Assembly: GCF_900099925.1 (NCBI RefSeq)
Contig: NZ_FNDE01000018.1
Location: 1 to 62,398 of the forward strand
DNA length: 62,398 nt
Direction: 5' to 3'
DNA from: Aneurinibacillus thermoaerophilus
Lineage (GTDB): Bacteria; Bacillota; Bacilli; Aneurinibacillales; Aneurinibacillaceae
The first letter of the stretch is position 1, and each line of letters opens with the position of its first letter. The notes under the pieces were generated by a model, which did not search any database, had not been told where the DNA came from, and worked only from the letters and a program-made list of their open reading frames with translations. Shown piece after piece: positions 53,071-61,220 of the stretch. Position numbers and translations under genes: made by a program.

Positions 53071-54267
53071 GTGAAAGGGGAGAAAGTCGTTATCACAGGA
53101 TATGGAATCAAAGTTCCAGGTGGATATAATGTAAATCACTTTGCCGATACTCTTTTAACGGGAAAAAGCGCTCTAGACCTTTACATAGGAGAAGGAACGG
53201 AAGGAAAAAATATCGCATTCGGGGTTGTACATGATAGATTAGCAGAAATACAGAATAAAAAGTATAGAAGATACCCTAGGATCAGTCTTCTGGCTATGTC
53301 AGCCGCAAAGGAAGCGCTACAAATGACAGGAAATATCCATTTAGATCAATATAAAACAGGAATTTTCCTCGGAACGGCTTTAGGGGGAACCCTAGGATAC
53401 GATGAGATTGTCGTTCTTGCCCAACAGAATAATCTGAAAGATATGCCTGTCAGTGGATGTGGGATCGTCCATTATCATAGCTTAGCTTCTTCAATAGCAG
53501 AGTTTCTAGGGGTAAATGGAGTTACGAGAACCGTAGCCACAGGATGCGCAGCAAGCATTGATGCCATCCAGGATGCCATTATGTATTTGCGTTCTGGCGA
53601 GTTAGACATCTGCATCGTAGGGGGGGCCGATGCGCCTATTTCTAAAACAGTGATATATGCCTTCGGAAAAATAAGATGTTTATCACAAGACAAAGAGCTA
53701 CATATGATGGGCGTTCCATTTTCAAAAAAGAGCGGAGGATTTGTCATCGCTGAAGGAGCAAGCGTATTAGTGCTTGAAAGAGAATCGAGCGCTCTGAAAA
53801 GGGGAACAAAGATTTTAGGTGTCATTGACGAGGTCAGTACATCAAACGATGGAAAAGGAATATTTTTTTCAGACAGCGAAGGGAAACATTTGCTTCGTGA
53901 TTTAGAAAAGGTAACTAAACATAGAAAGCCTACATATGTCAATAGCCAGGCACTTGGAATGAAAGAAAACGATAGGATTGAAGCTATCAACCATATGCAG
54001 TTGTTTGGTAAAGATGTTCCTATTACTTCTATAAAAAGTATAACCGGTCATACGTTTGGAGCAAGTGCAGGAGCACAAATGATTTCTTCTCTTATTGGAA
54101 TGGAACGGAATTTCATTCCTAGTACAGTGAATGCGGTTCGAGAGGATTATCCGGAACTGTCTATTGTATATGATACCATTCAAACGGAAGTTGACAGTTT
54201 TGTTGTTACTTCTCATGGATACGGTGGAAATAATGCTGCTATTTTCATCTCTAAATACCCATTTTAA
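53071..54267 (+). CDS. Divergent beta-ketoacyl-ACP synthase (KAS II-like)
   Basis: A 398-aa thiolase-fold condensing enzyme. The nucleophile Cys159 is in VATGCAASIDAIQDA. PFSKKSGGFVIAEGASVLVL and IKSITGHTFGASAG (Lys322, His327) match the family. The first active-site His is lost: the NAHGTSTP segment reads NSQALGMK with Gln293. The C-terminal NxFGFGG gate reads TSHGYGG. So it is Cys-Gln-His rather than Cys-His-His, suggesting altered decarboxylation or a non-elongating role. GTG 53071 follows AAAGGAGG. The kinase gene follows 31 bases on, so they form an operon. Confidence 0.85.
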   Translation: MKGEKVVITGYGIKVPGGYNVNHFADTLLTGKSALDLYIGEGTEGKNIAFGVVHDRLAEIQNKKYRRYPRISLLAMSAAKEALQMTGNIHLDQYKTGIFLGTALGGTLGYDEIVVLAQQNNLKDMPVSGCGIVHYHSLASSIAEFLGVNGVTRTVATGCAASIDAIQDAIMYLRSGELDICIVGGADAPISKTVIYAFGKIRCLSQDKELHMMGVPFSKKSGGFVIAEGASVLVLERESSALKRGTKILGVIDEVSTSNDGKGIFFSDSEGKHLLRDLEKVTKHRKPTYVNSQALGMKENDRIEAINHMQLFGKDVPITSIKSITGHTFGASAGAQMISSLIGMERNFIPSTVNAVREDYPELSIVYDTIQTEVDSFVVTSHGYGGNNAAIFISKYPF

Positions 54268-54298
54268 AAAATTCATACTTACTGAGGAAGGAAAACGA

Positions 54299-55480
54299 AT
54301 GATTGAAACACATAAGGATAAAGAAAAATTGTTGTATTTAATTATCGAAAAAGTTCCAAACATGATCGAAGCGCATATTCAAAATATGCTACAAAAAACA
54401 GAAAACTTCCATAAAGTTATTGAAGACCTTGAAGCCTATAGAACTTCTTTATATTCAATATATACTACTGTGGCGAGAATATTATTTAAAGAGAATGAGG
54501 AATATATAGAAGCGCTACAACAGCTGGAGAAAACAGGCTATGAAGTAGGGCTTTATTTTGGAGAAGTAAAAGAAATGAATCGAGAAACATTCCTCCAGCT
54601 AACACATAGTATTCGAATACATTCTTTTGATTATGTTTGTTCTTTAATTAATGTTCATCTCTCCAAGCCAGAAGAACGCTCTTTTCTGATCTCTAGGCTT
54701 TTTGAAATTCTAAATGCGAGATTTAACAGTTGTGTCAACGGCTTCCTTTCTGCAAAAGATAAACAAATCCATTATTTGCATAATCAAAAACTATCAATTA
54801 TGGGGCAAATGGCAGCGGGCATGGCTCATGAAATCAGAAATCCGCTTTGCAGTATTAAAGGTTTTCAACAACTGATGAAACGAATGGTCCTTAATAAAAC
54901 AGCAAATACAAATAATTTTTTGAATTACATCGATATTTGCATTAACGAAATTACAAAAATCGAAAACCTGGTGTATGATTTCCTTTTGTTAGCGCGTAAA
55001 GGAGACAGTAGAAAAAGAAGCTGGGAAAAAGTAAATATCAATCAAATTTTCCAAAAAATTCATGCGTTAGCTGCATGCTTTGCATTAGAAAAGAACGTTA
55101 CTCTTCATTTATCTCTGCCATCAACTACTCTTTTCACCTATGGAATCTCTTCATATATCGAACAAATCATGCTTAACATTATCAAAAACAGTATCTCTGC
55201 GCTACATCCTGGAGGACTCTTACTCATCAATTTGTATCCTTCGATAGACAGCAAAGAAGCGATTTTAACTTTTGTCGATAATGGAATAGGGATTCCGGAA
55301 AATCACATAAATAAAATTTTTGAGCCCTTTTTTACAACGAAAGAAGACGGAACGGGATTAGGTTTGTCCATATGTAAAAGGTTAGTTGAGGAAATGCGAG
55401 GAAGTATTCTGATACAGTCAAAAGAAAAAGAGGGAACAACTGTCGAGATTCGTTTGCCCTTAGTTCCCCATGTCATGTAG
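54299..55480 (+). CDS. Sensor histidine kinase, sporulation-kinase-like
   Basis: A 393-aa soluble kinase. Residues 1-about 160 are all helical with no membrane segment and resemble RsbR/globin-like sensor modules rather than PAS. The HisKA box MAAGMAHEIRNPLCSIKGFQ carries His177. The ATPase domain has IIKNSISAL (N box), VDNGIGIPENH (G1), FEPFFTTKEDGTGLGLSICK (F and G2). The H-box style is that of KinA-KinE kinases that feed Spo0A. ATG 54299 follows GAGGAAGG. No response regulator is adjacent. The role in sporulation is inference. Confidence 0.85.
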   Translation: MIETHKDKEKLLYLIIEKVPNMIEAHIQNMLQKTENFHKVIEDLEAYRTSLYSIYTTVARILFKENEEYIEALQQLEKTGYEVGLYFGEVKEMNRETFLQLTHSIRIHSFDYVCSLINVHLSKPEERSFLISRLFEILNARFNSCVNGFLSAKDKQIHYLHNQKLSIMGQMAAGMAHEIRNPLCSIKGFQQLMKRMVLNKTANTNNFLNYIDICINEITKIENLVYDFLLLARKGDSRKRSWEKVNINQIFQKIHALAACFALEKNVTLHLSLPSTTLFTYGISSYIEQIMLNIIKNSISALHPGGLLLINLYPSIDSKEAILTFVDNGIGIPENHINKIFEPFFTTKEDGTGLGLSICKRLVEEMRGSILIQSKEKEGTTVEIRLPLVPHVM

Positions 55481-55587
55481 ATCCTTATTAATATCTTCAA
55501 CTAACACATAATTCTTTTCACCTATTTATAAGCAACATTAATTTACATAACTTTAACTTGTATATATTTTTTAACCAAATATAACAA

Positions 55588-55620
55588 AAGCATCCTGTTC
55601 CAAATTGGAATAGGATGCTT
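55588..55620 (-). terminator. Terminator of the 78-aa gene
   Basis: AAGCATCCT-TTCCA pairs with TGGAA-AGGATGCTT with one unpaired base on each side. TTTGTTATATTTG follows on the minus strand. It may also stop the kinase transcript. Confidence 0.7.
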
Positions 55621-55656
55621 ATGGAATAGAATTAAAATTTATTCTTTTTATCCAAA

Positions 55657-55893
55657 TTAATCACTGAAATTTTCAAACAGAAACTTTAACTCTTTACTAT
55701 CATAAATCTCTCCATTACTAATGAATTTTTCAACTTCTACTGTACCATCTTCCATAAACTCTATTTCCCACCGTTGACCTGGAACGGCTACCTCAACCAT
55801 AATTGCTTCATTCCTCACTTTACCTAGCTTATAGAATATATGATTTTCCTCTAATTTATTAAGAAAACGAATCAACTCTTTTAGATCCAACAA
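55657..55893 (-). CDS. Small acidic protein, immunity-protein-like
   Basis: A 78-aa acidic protein starting MLDLKELIRFLNKLEENHIF with the run PGQRWEIEFMEDGTVEVEKF. This pattern is common in small proteins found beside polymorphic toxins, where they are thought to be antidotes. No toxin gene is next to it here. An AAGGGAGGG-like site (complement near 55900) precedes the ATG. Confidence 0.6.
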   Translation of the reverse strand: MLDLKELIRFLNKLEENHIFYKLGKVRNEAIMVEVAVPGQRWEIEFMEDGTVEVEKFISNGEIYDSKELKFLFENFSD

Positions 55894-56203
55894 GCCTTCC
55901 CTCCATCTTAAGTATAAATTCTTACTCTTCTACTTCGTTCGTTGTTGAAGTGATGTTTTCAAACATTTTTCTTTTCGTTCCTTTTTAAGCAACAACTAAA
56001 AAAAAATAGGCAGCACCTATTTTTTTAATGGTTACTTATATATATATCAGGAAAATATTGTGTAGTAAATACTTTTCCTGGTATAGTGTGATTTAACATA
56101 AAGTAGCGAAAAATTCCTTTTCTCTATAGGTGGGAGATGAATCGCTTCTGCTTTTTTATCTATAAAAAGTATCTTTCATATAAAAGGAGCATTCCTGTAA
56201 TGA

Positions 56204-56415
56204 ATGAAATATTCGCCAACGCAGAACGATCCGAAGAATGCACGTGTAATCGCACATCTCATAAAAGCTGGACGGTACTCCGCACCCATTTTCCGACCGG
56301 TGTTTATGCCGAACTACGGGAAGCTGTCAAAATACGAGACCACATCTCTTGCAAGATTCAACGCATTCCAGTCAAGGTGCATATCATTGCTAAAGTCCAT
56401 ATTCGGCACACTAGG
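56204..56415 (+). pseudogene. Decayed IS110-family transposase fragment
   Basis: Two frames hold successive parts of an IS110 transposase N-terminal region: NDPKNARVIAHLIKAGRYSA (frame starting 56204), then FPTGVYAELREAVKIRDHIS in a second frame from about 56289. The DPK-x-A-R-V-I-A and VYAELR blocks are diagnostic. A frameshift near 56285 and loss of the rest mark it as dead. No ends were recognised. Confidence 0.75.
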
Positions 56416-56653
56416 CTCTGGCTTAACGTCCTGATAAAAAGTCATGTAGGTCAATAGTAATGAAAAACAGTGAAAAACGACAAAATAGTAAGAATAAATA
56501 GCATGATGTACGTTTTCATTAGTTTTCAATGGATATGATTGCCGCTTTCATGGAGATGGACCACCTTTGTCAAGAGAGCCCCATAAACATGATAATAAAT
56601 GTAAAACATATTAACACAAACTTGGTATTTAGATAAAAAGTGAGGGAGTAAAA

Positions 56654-56887
56654 ATGGCTTCTACATCCAATGTCATTTATTTAAGACAATATAAAGCGAG
56701 AAAGAAATTTCATCATCTAAAGAAAATTATTTTTTCCAAAGATACATTGTTCGCTATATTCTTCATTATATTTATAGTAGTATTGCTTATAGTAGCGGGT
56801 ATTGCAAGTTATTATGATTATTCCTCCCCTTTATTTGATAAAATAAGTACTAATATTGCCGACATATATACCTTTGAACTAAAATAA
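56654..56887 (+). CDS. Small single-pass membrane protein of unknown function
   Basis: A 77-aa protein with a basic N-terminus (RQYKARKKFHHLKKIIF), one strong transmembrane helix (about residues 31-52) and a short acidic outside tail. GTGAGGGAG precedes ATG 56654. No family was recognised. It is followed by a region with hairpins. Confidence 0.6.
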   Translation: MASTSNVIYLRQYKARKKFHHLKKIIFSKDTLFAIFFIIFIVVLLIVAGIASYYDYSSPLFDKISTNIADIYTFELK

Positions 56888-57029
56888 GCAGCCGGAGAAA
56901 TTTATTCGTTGCTTTAGTTTACGATTTAGTCGCAGAATGCCTCTCATTTCAATGAGGGGCATATGGTTACCTCCAAATATAAGACTTACTGTGTAAGTCA
57001 CAGGTTGTCGAAAAAGTCTTGGCAACCTG

Positions 57030-57056
57030 ACAGTCACCTTAATATAAGATGGCTGT
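57030..57056 (+). terminator. Terminator-like hairpin upstream of azlC
   Basis: ACAGTCACCTT pairs with AAGATGGCTGT (a wobble and one mismatch) and is followed by TTTTTATTT. A second hairpin AGGTTG/CAACCT (57002-57028) directly precedes it. It could end the 77-aa gene or form part of a leader. Confidence 0.5.
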
Positions 57057-57117
57057 TTTTATTTGGTTATAAAATAAACGACAAACGATAACAAAGTCTT
57101 ATTTTTATTAATTCACA

Positions 57118-57171
57118 GCAAAATTTTTTGCATCTACTCTGTTTTTATCAAATTATAGCAAATTTTTTTGC
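57118..57171. repeat. Two GCAAA-T-TTTGC palindromes 40 bases apart
   Basis: GCAAAATTTTTTGC (57118-57131, perfect palindrome) and GCAAATTTTTTTGC (57158-57171) start exactly 40 bases apart. A half copy TTTTTTGCATTT follows near 57187. They lie 150-200 bases before azlC and could be regulator sites for azlCD. Confidence 0.55.
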
Positions 57172-57324
57172 GTCAACACGCTTAATTTTTTGCATTTCAA
57201 TATATTTGGTAATATTTAACCGCATTTTTATACTCTAAATTTACTTTGTATTATGAATATTTCTGGAACGAATTTTGCATAAATTATTATTTATTATTTA
57301 TATACCAAAAAGGAGGGAAACTAC

Positions 57325-58059
57325 ATGGAATTGTTAAGAAATAATTCAAAGCAAATAAGTGACCAAATTATGGACGCACCTGATAAAAAAAAGCAATTTC
57401 TATTGGGGGCGAAGCAAATCCTACCCGTCGCGTTAGCCGGTACTATCGATGGATTAGTGTTTGGTCTTCTTGCGAGGCAAGCAGGATTCAGCGTAACAGA
57501 AGCCGTGTTGTTTTCATTTTTAGTTAATGCGGCATCATCACAATTTGCCACTTTGGGCTTTATTTCCCAAGGTGTAGCAGGATTTCCTATTCTTATATCT
57601 ACTATGTTGTTAAACGCACGGCAAATATTGTATGGATTATCTTTAGGACCCCACTTTCGAGATATTCCCATCTGGAAACTGATGGGTGCAGCATGGATGT
57701 TAAATGATGAAACCTATGCTCTTAAATCAACCTATCTATCACAAGGAAAGAAAACAAGTCTTCCTTTTTATTGTGGAGCTGGAGTGGTTGATTTAATGAT
57801 TTGGACCCTCAGCACATTAATTGGGGCTGCTTTTGGTACATTGATTTCAGAACCTCAAAAATATGGACTTGATTTTGCTTATATTGCAACTTTTATTGGA
57901 TTTCTGGCAATCAATTTAAAATCAACATTTTATGTAAAGACAGCACTTGTTGCCTCTTCTCTTGCATGTTTGGGGTATCACTTAAATGGAGTGACATTAT
58001 CGGTTATTTTGGGAACTTTTAGTGCTGTAATAATGGGGGTTATTTTTGATGAACGATAA
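57325..58059 (+). CDS. azlC: Branched-chain amino acid exporter large subunit AzlC
   Basis: A 244-aa membrane protein with the AzlC pattern: QILPVALAGTIDGLVFGLLA, AASSQFATLGFISQG and LNARQILYGLSLGPHFRD. With AzlD it exports branched-chain amino acids or analogues such as azaleucine. AAGGAGGG precedes ATG 57325. It overlaps azlD by 11 bases. Confidence 0.9.
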   Translation: MELLRNNSKQISDQIMDAPDKKKQFLLGAKQILPVALAGTIDGLVFGLLARQAGFSVTEAVLFSFLVNAASSQFATLGFISQGVAGFPILISTMLLNARQILYGLSLGPHFRDIPIWKLMGAAWMLNDETYALKSTYLSQGKKTSLPFYCGAGVVDLMIWTLSTLIGAAFGTLISEPQKYGLDFAYIATFIGFLAINLKSTFYVKTALVASSLACLGYHLNGVTLSVILGTFSAVIMGVIFDER

Positions 58060-58360
58060 GCTAATATTATACATCTTACTAATGGCAGTAATAACCTATC
58101 TAACAAGATTTCCAATGCTTGTCTTAAGTTCTCGTGTAGAAATGCCTTCTTGGGTTCAACGTGGGCTTAGAATGGTTCCTGTCGGGGTTTTTAGTTCATT
58201 AACAATTCCGCCAATTCTCTTTCATACACCTGCAAACATATGGAATCCTGAGTATATGGTAGCTGGAGCCTTTGCTTTATGGATAGGATTATGGAAAAAA
58301 CAAATTGTACTATCTTTGTTAGTAGGAGTGGGCTGTCTTGTTTTGTGGAGAATAATATAA
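58049..58360 (+). CDS. azlD: Branched-chain amino acid exporter small subunit AzlD
   Basis: A 103-aa protein with four hydrophobic segments: ITYLTRFPMLVLSSRVEMPS, RMVPVGVFSSLTIPPILF, then AGAFALWIGLWKK. The small partner of AzlC. ATG 58049 lies inside the azlC end; a TTG three bases earlier is an alternative. The overlap implies coupled translation. Confidence 0.9.
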   Translation: MNDKLILYILLMAVITYLTRFPMLVLSSRVEMPSWVQRGLRMVPVGVFSSLTIPPILFHTPANIWNPEYMVAGAFALWIGLWKKQIVLSLLVGVGCLVLWRII

Positions 58361-58416
58361 CACTATTCATGTTATCTCCTTAATATTTTAAATAATAATC
58401 ATATTCGAAAGGGGAG

Positions 58417-58530
58417 GTGCCGAAGAGCAAAAGAAAGGAAGTGAACTTCTCCCATAAGGGAAGTAAAAATATGAAAAGTATATTGTTGGTAGATTTATGC
58501 TTGCACCTTAGAATCATCGAATACTATTAA
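58417..58530 (+). CDS. Possible 37-aa peptide gene, or structured leader, before the desaturase
   Basis: A GTG frame begins MPKSKRKEVNFSHKGSKNMK and ends in a hydrophobic tail (SILLVDLCLHLRIIEYY). A second start (ATG 58471, 19 aa) has AAGGGAAG upstream. The same DNA has hairpin potential (GGGAG/CTCCC and GAAGT/ACTTC). I cannot decide between a peptide and an RNA. Confidence 0.25.
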   Translation: MPKSKRKEVNFSHKGSKNMKSILLVDLCLHLRIIEYY

Positions 58531-58583
58531 ATGTTAAATTAGCAATCTACACAAAGTAATTATTATGTAGAGGGGTGTAAGTA

Positions 58584-59531
58584 GTGGTAAATTATAAGTT
58601 TTCAGAGGAAATAAAGGCACAATTACTACCGCTTCATGAATCTAACAACTATAGAGCCCTTATCGGTTTACTATTTGACTTTTTAGTCATATTTGGAGCT
58701 ATTATGCTTGGTACTTACAGTTGGTATCTATATCCTATTTCTGTATTAGTTATCGGCGGAAGACAAAAAGCTTTAGCAACTATTTTACACGAAGCAGCTC
58801 ACTTCTCTCTAGCAAAAAGTAAAAAACTATGTATTTTTTTGGGTAAATATTTCTCAGGTTACTTAATTGGACAGGAATTTTATAATTATAGGGATTCACA
58901 TGTAGCAAATCATCATCCTTTCCTTGGGGACAAAGAGAAAGATCCCGATTACAAATATCATTTAGATATCGGATTATATAGTGTAAAAGACAAAAAACAT
59001 TTTTTATTTAAATTTGTATTGAGACCTTTTTTACTATTAAGTTTAGCCCACTATGCATATTATGTTTTTAAGTATAGAATGTTTAAGTTCAAAAATATAA
59101 AGCAATTTGTAAATATGAGTATATACTGGATAGTATTATTATCAGGTATTATTTATTTTGATTTATTTAACTACTTTATCTTATATTGGATTATACCTTA
59201 CTTCACCTCTTTTATGGTTATAGGATGGTTTGTGGAGTTAGCAGAACATTATCCCCTGGTACATGAAAATAAAGTGAGCCTGTATATGACAAGAAATAGA
59301 TTTAGTCATTGGATCGAAGCATTTTTCTTAAGTATTCATGCTGAAAATTATCATCTTACCCATCATTTGTGGCCAACGATTCCATATTGGAACCTTGCAA
59401 AAGCGCATAAGATCATGATGCAGGATAAAGCATATAGAGAGGCAAATCTACAAATGGGTGGCGTTTTTCTTTCGTCAAACCAAAATCCTCCATTTATAAA
59501 AGATTTAATTAAAAAAGACATCTGCCTATGA
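58584..59531 (+). CDS. Membrane fatty-acid desaturase/hydroxylase family protein
   Basis: A 315-aa integral membrane di-iron enzyme. The three histidine boxes are HEAAH, HVANHH and HLTHH (in HAENYHLTHHLWPTIPYW). Four to six helices lie between them. Such enzymes insert double bonds or hydroxyls in acyl chains or lipids; the substrate here is unknown. The start is GTG at 58584 after AGAGGGGTG. It is AT-rich like the island. No ferredoxin or reductase gene is near. Confidence 0.85.
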   Translation: MVNYKFSEEIKAQLLPLHESNNYRALIGLLFDFLVIFGAIMLGTYSWYLYPISVLVIGGRQKALATILHEAAHFSLAKSKKLCIFLGKYFSGYLIGQEFYNYRDSHVANHHPFLGDKEKDPDYKYHLDIGLYSVKDKKHFLFKFVLRPFLLLSLAHYAYYVFKYRMFKFKNIKQFVNMSIYWIVLLSGIIYFDLFNYFILYWIIPYFTSFMVIGWFVELAEHYPLVHENKVSLYMTRNRFSHWIEAFFLSIHAENYHLTHHLWPTIPYWNLAKAHKIMMQDKAYREANLQMGGVFLSSNQNPPFIKDLIKKDICL

Positions 59532-59602
59532 TAATTGTCCAAACCAAAGAGAAAAGACAAACATACGATACCATAAGACTTTACTTCAAGGGGGGCATCT
59601 TT

Positions 59603-59986
59603 ATGAATAAAGAGCCTGCAAACATAAAAAGTTTTAAAATAAAAAACAAAGCGAATAGCAAAATACATGCAAAAAAACGGATACAAACACATACACACGA
59701 ATTTTTAGGTAGTACCAAGTTGGCAGAAGCAGGGGCTGACAGACATAACCATCGTTTTGCAGGAGTTACAAGCCAAGCAATCCGCAGAGGTAATAGCCAT
59801 GTACATGTAATAACCGTTAATACTGATTTTTTTAATCACCTGCATCAAATTAGAATCATAACAGGTCCTGCTATTCCTGTCGGTAACGGAAAACATGTAC
59901 ACTTTGCCAAAGGGAGAACTACACTGAACGATGGCCATGTCCATAATTTTGAATTCTCCACCTTAATTCAAAGCCCCCTCATATAG
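59603..59986 (+). CDS. YmaF-family histidine-rich protein
   Basis: A 127-aa protein with paired histidine motifs spaced along it: THTHEFLG, RHNHRFAG, NSHVHVITV, HLHQIRI, KHVHFAKG and GHVHNFEF. This repeat is the YmaF pattern and suggests metal binding. Function is unknown. ATG 59603 follows AAGGGGGGC. It starts 71 bases after the desaturase stop, so the two may be cotranscribed. Confidence 0.85.
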   Translation: MNKEPANIKSFKIKNKANSKIHAKKRIQTHTHEFLGSTKLAEAGADRHNHRFAGVTSQAIRRGNSHVHVITVNTDFFNHLHQIRIITGPAIPVGNGKHVHFAKGRTTLNDGHVHNFEFSTLIQSPLI

Positions 59987-59998
59987 TGGAAACTTATA

Positions 59999-60036
59999 AC
60001 AAAGCGGCTCTCTGGTGCACTAGAGAGCCGCTTTGT
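59999..60036. terminator. Strong hairpin after the YmaF gene
   Basis: A perfect 15-bp stem ACAAAGCGGCTCTCT/AGAGAGCCGCTTTGT around eight bases. It has no T run on the plus strand. Probable terminator or RNA-stabilising hairpin. Confidence 0.65.
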
Positions 60037-60157
60037 ACATAGCTGAGATTACGAAACATCACAGTTATCGTTCATTATTATGACATCCCATCTCTTCAAA
60101 TTCCCTGTCAAACTCATCAGCATCACGCATAAACGTCTCCACTTGCTTTATGGACCT

Positions 60158-60391
60158 CCCCCACTTACCATAGGTTGAAGTAGGGGTTTCTGAACTATCC
60201 ACTTCGATAGAACAGGCGATCAGCGGGTTGTCGCTAATCTCACAGACACGTGCCGTCTGCGAGGGGAATCATTCAGCAACACACCCTTACGGGCGTAGGT
60301 CGGAACAAACCATCTACTACTTCTCGCTTAGGCGATCCGTAGATACGTGGGTTTCTGTGGACACCTTCGACGTCTCCAAGGTAGACTTCGT
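60158..60391 (-). mobile_element. Possible IS200/IS605-type remnant (ends without transposase)
   Basis: A GC-richer, hairpin-dense, non-coding block in an AT-rich setting. It contains CCCC-ACTT/AAGT-GGGG (60158-60186), the form of an IS605 right-end hairpin, TCGC/GCGA (60323-60334) and GTCT/AGAC (60372-60385). It interrupts the DUF3850-like gene. On its other side a minus-strand frame ends ...RDADEFDREFEEMGCHNNER (stop near 60070), possibly another remnant. The family assignment is tentative. Confidence 0.4.
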
Positions 60392-60610
60392 TCACTTGCT
60401 GGGCGACCATTGCGTATAATCGGTCATATACGTCACCGCAGTCTCTACTTCCCGTCCGGTATACTCCTGCTTGTCTGGGTCAAACTCTTTCAATACAAGC
60501 GTATTTCCTTCTTCAAATCCCCGATCATTTTTCCAAATCTCAAACTTTTTTCGGCCATCCAGCACTGCTTGGAAATATTCAGGCCATGTTTTTTATTCGT
60601 ACGTTTTCAT
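60392..60610 (-). pseudogene. DUF3850 (ASCH-like) pseudogene
   Basis: Read from ATG 60610: MKTYE, a TAA stop, then KTWPEYFQAVLDGRKKFEIW, GFEEGNTLVLKEFDPDKQEY and VETAVTYMTDYTQ. This is a DUF3850 domain, common in phages and mobile elements. The stop replaces the Leu codon of the usual E-L-K-x-W-P start. The 3' end is lost at about 60405, where the hairpin-rich block begins. Confidence 0.8.
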
Positions 60611-60680
60611 TGTTCCTTCACCGTTTACGGCGCTTACACATAAGATATTAAATAATTTTAGTCCTAGGAGGAATTTTCTT

Positions 60681-61220
60681 ATGAAAATCTATCCTGATTA
60701 TACAATGCAGGCATATCATCTATTATATCCTTTGATGTTCCAAAACACAGTGACACCTATACAGTACCAAGCTCAATCTTCCTTGCCTTCTTCATATGCG
60801 ATGTACCAAACGAATTTACAAGCCGTTCTTCCTCTTTTACAACAAGCAATACAAGGAGAACGTAACGACGAACTTTTTTACGATTACCTGATTCAAAACG
60901 CTCCATCAAATCAAGACAAAGAAATCATTATCTCCATTCGTGATGATGAAAGACGTCATCGTCAAATGTTTAGGCAGATGTACTATTCTCTAACAGGTCA
61001 AATGATTGGGCCAAGCGATAGCGAATCGTTTGAGAAACCAGCCAACTATCTTTCTGGAATCGAAAAAGCCATATTTGGTGAACTAAGCGCAGTAGAGCTT
61101 TATCGCAAAATTTACTTTATGATCCCGGGTACAGTATTCAAAAATATGGTGTTTGAGATTTTAACCGACGAGATTAAACATGCTAGTAAATATAATTTTC
61201 TGTATGCTAAAAACAAATAG
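60681..61220 (+). CDS. Ferritin-like domain protein, YhjR type
   Basis: A 179-aa protein. A Gln/Tyr-rich N-terminus (residues 1-50) precedes a four-helix ferritin-like bundle with GERNDELFYDYL, ISIRDDERRHRQMFRQMYYS, GELSAVELYRKI and EILTDEIKHASKYNF. The E..E/ExxH pattern suggests a di-metal site. Relatives in spore formers are associated with sporulation; the role is unknown. ATG 60681 follows TAGGAGGA. Confidence 0.78.
   Translation: MKIYPDYTMQAYHLLYPLMFQNTVTPIQYQAQSSLPSSYAMYQTNLQAVLPLLQQAIQGERNDELFYDYLIQNAPSNQDKEIIISIRDDERRHRQMFRQMYYSLTGQMIGPSDSESFEKPANYLSGIEKAIFGELSAVELYRKIYFMIPGTVFKNMVFEILTDEIKHASKYNFLYAKNK

Noticed and set aside
58410..58480. Lysine or manganese riboswitch before the desaturase
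   Set aside because: A few blocks (AAAGGGGAG, GCCGAAG) look similar, but the full architecture is missing.
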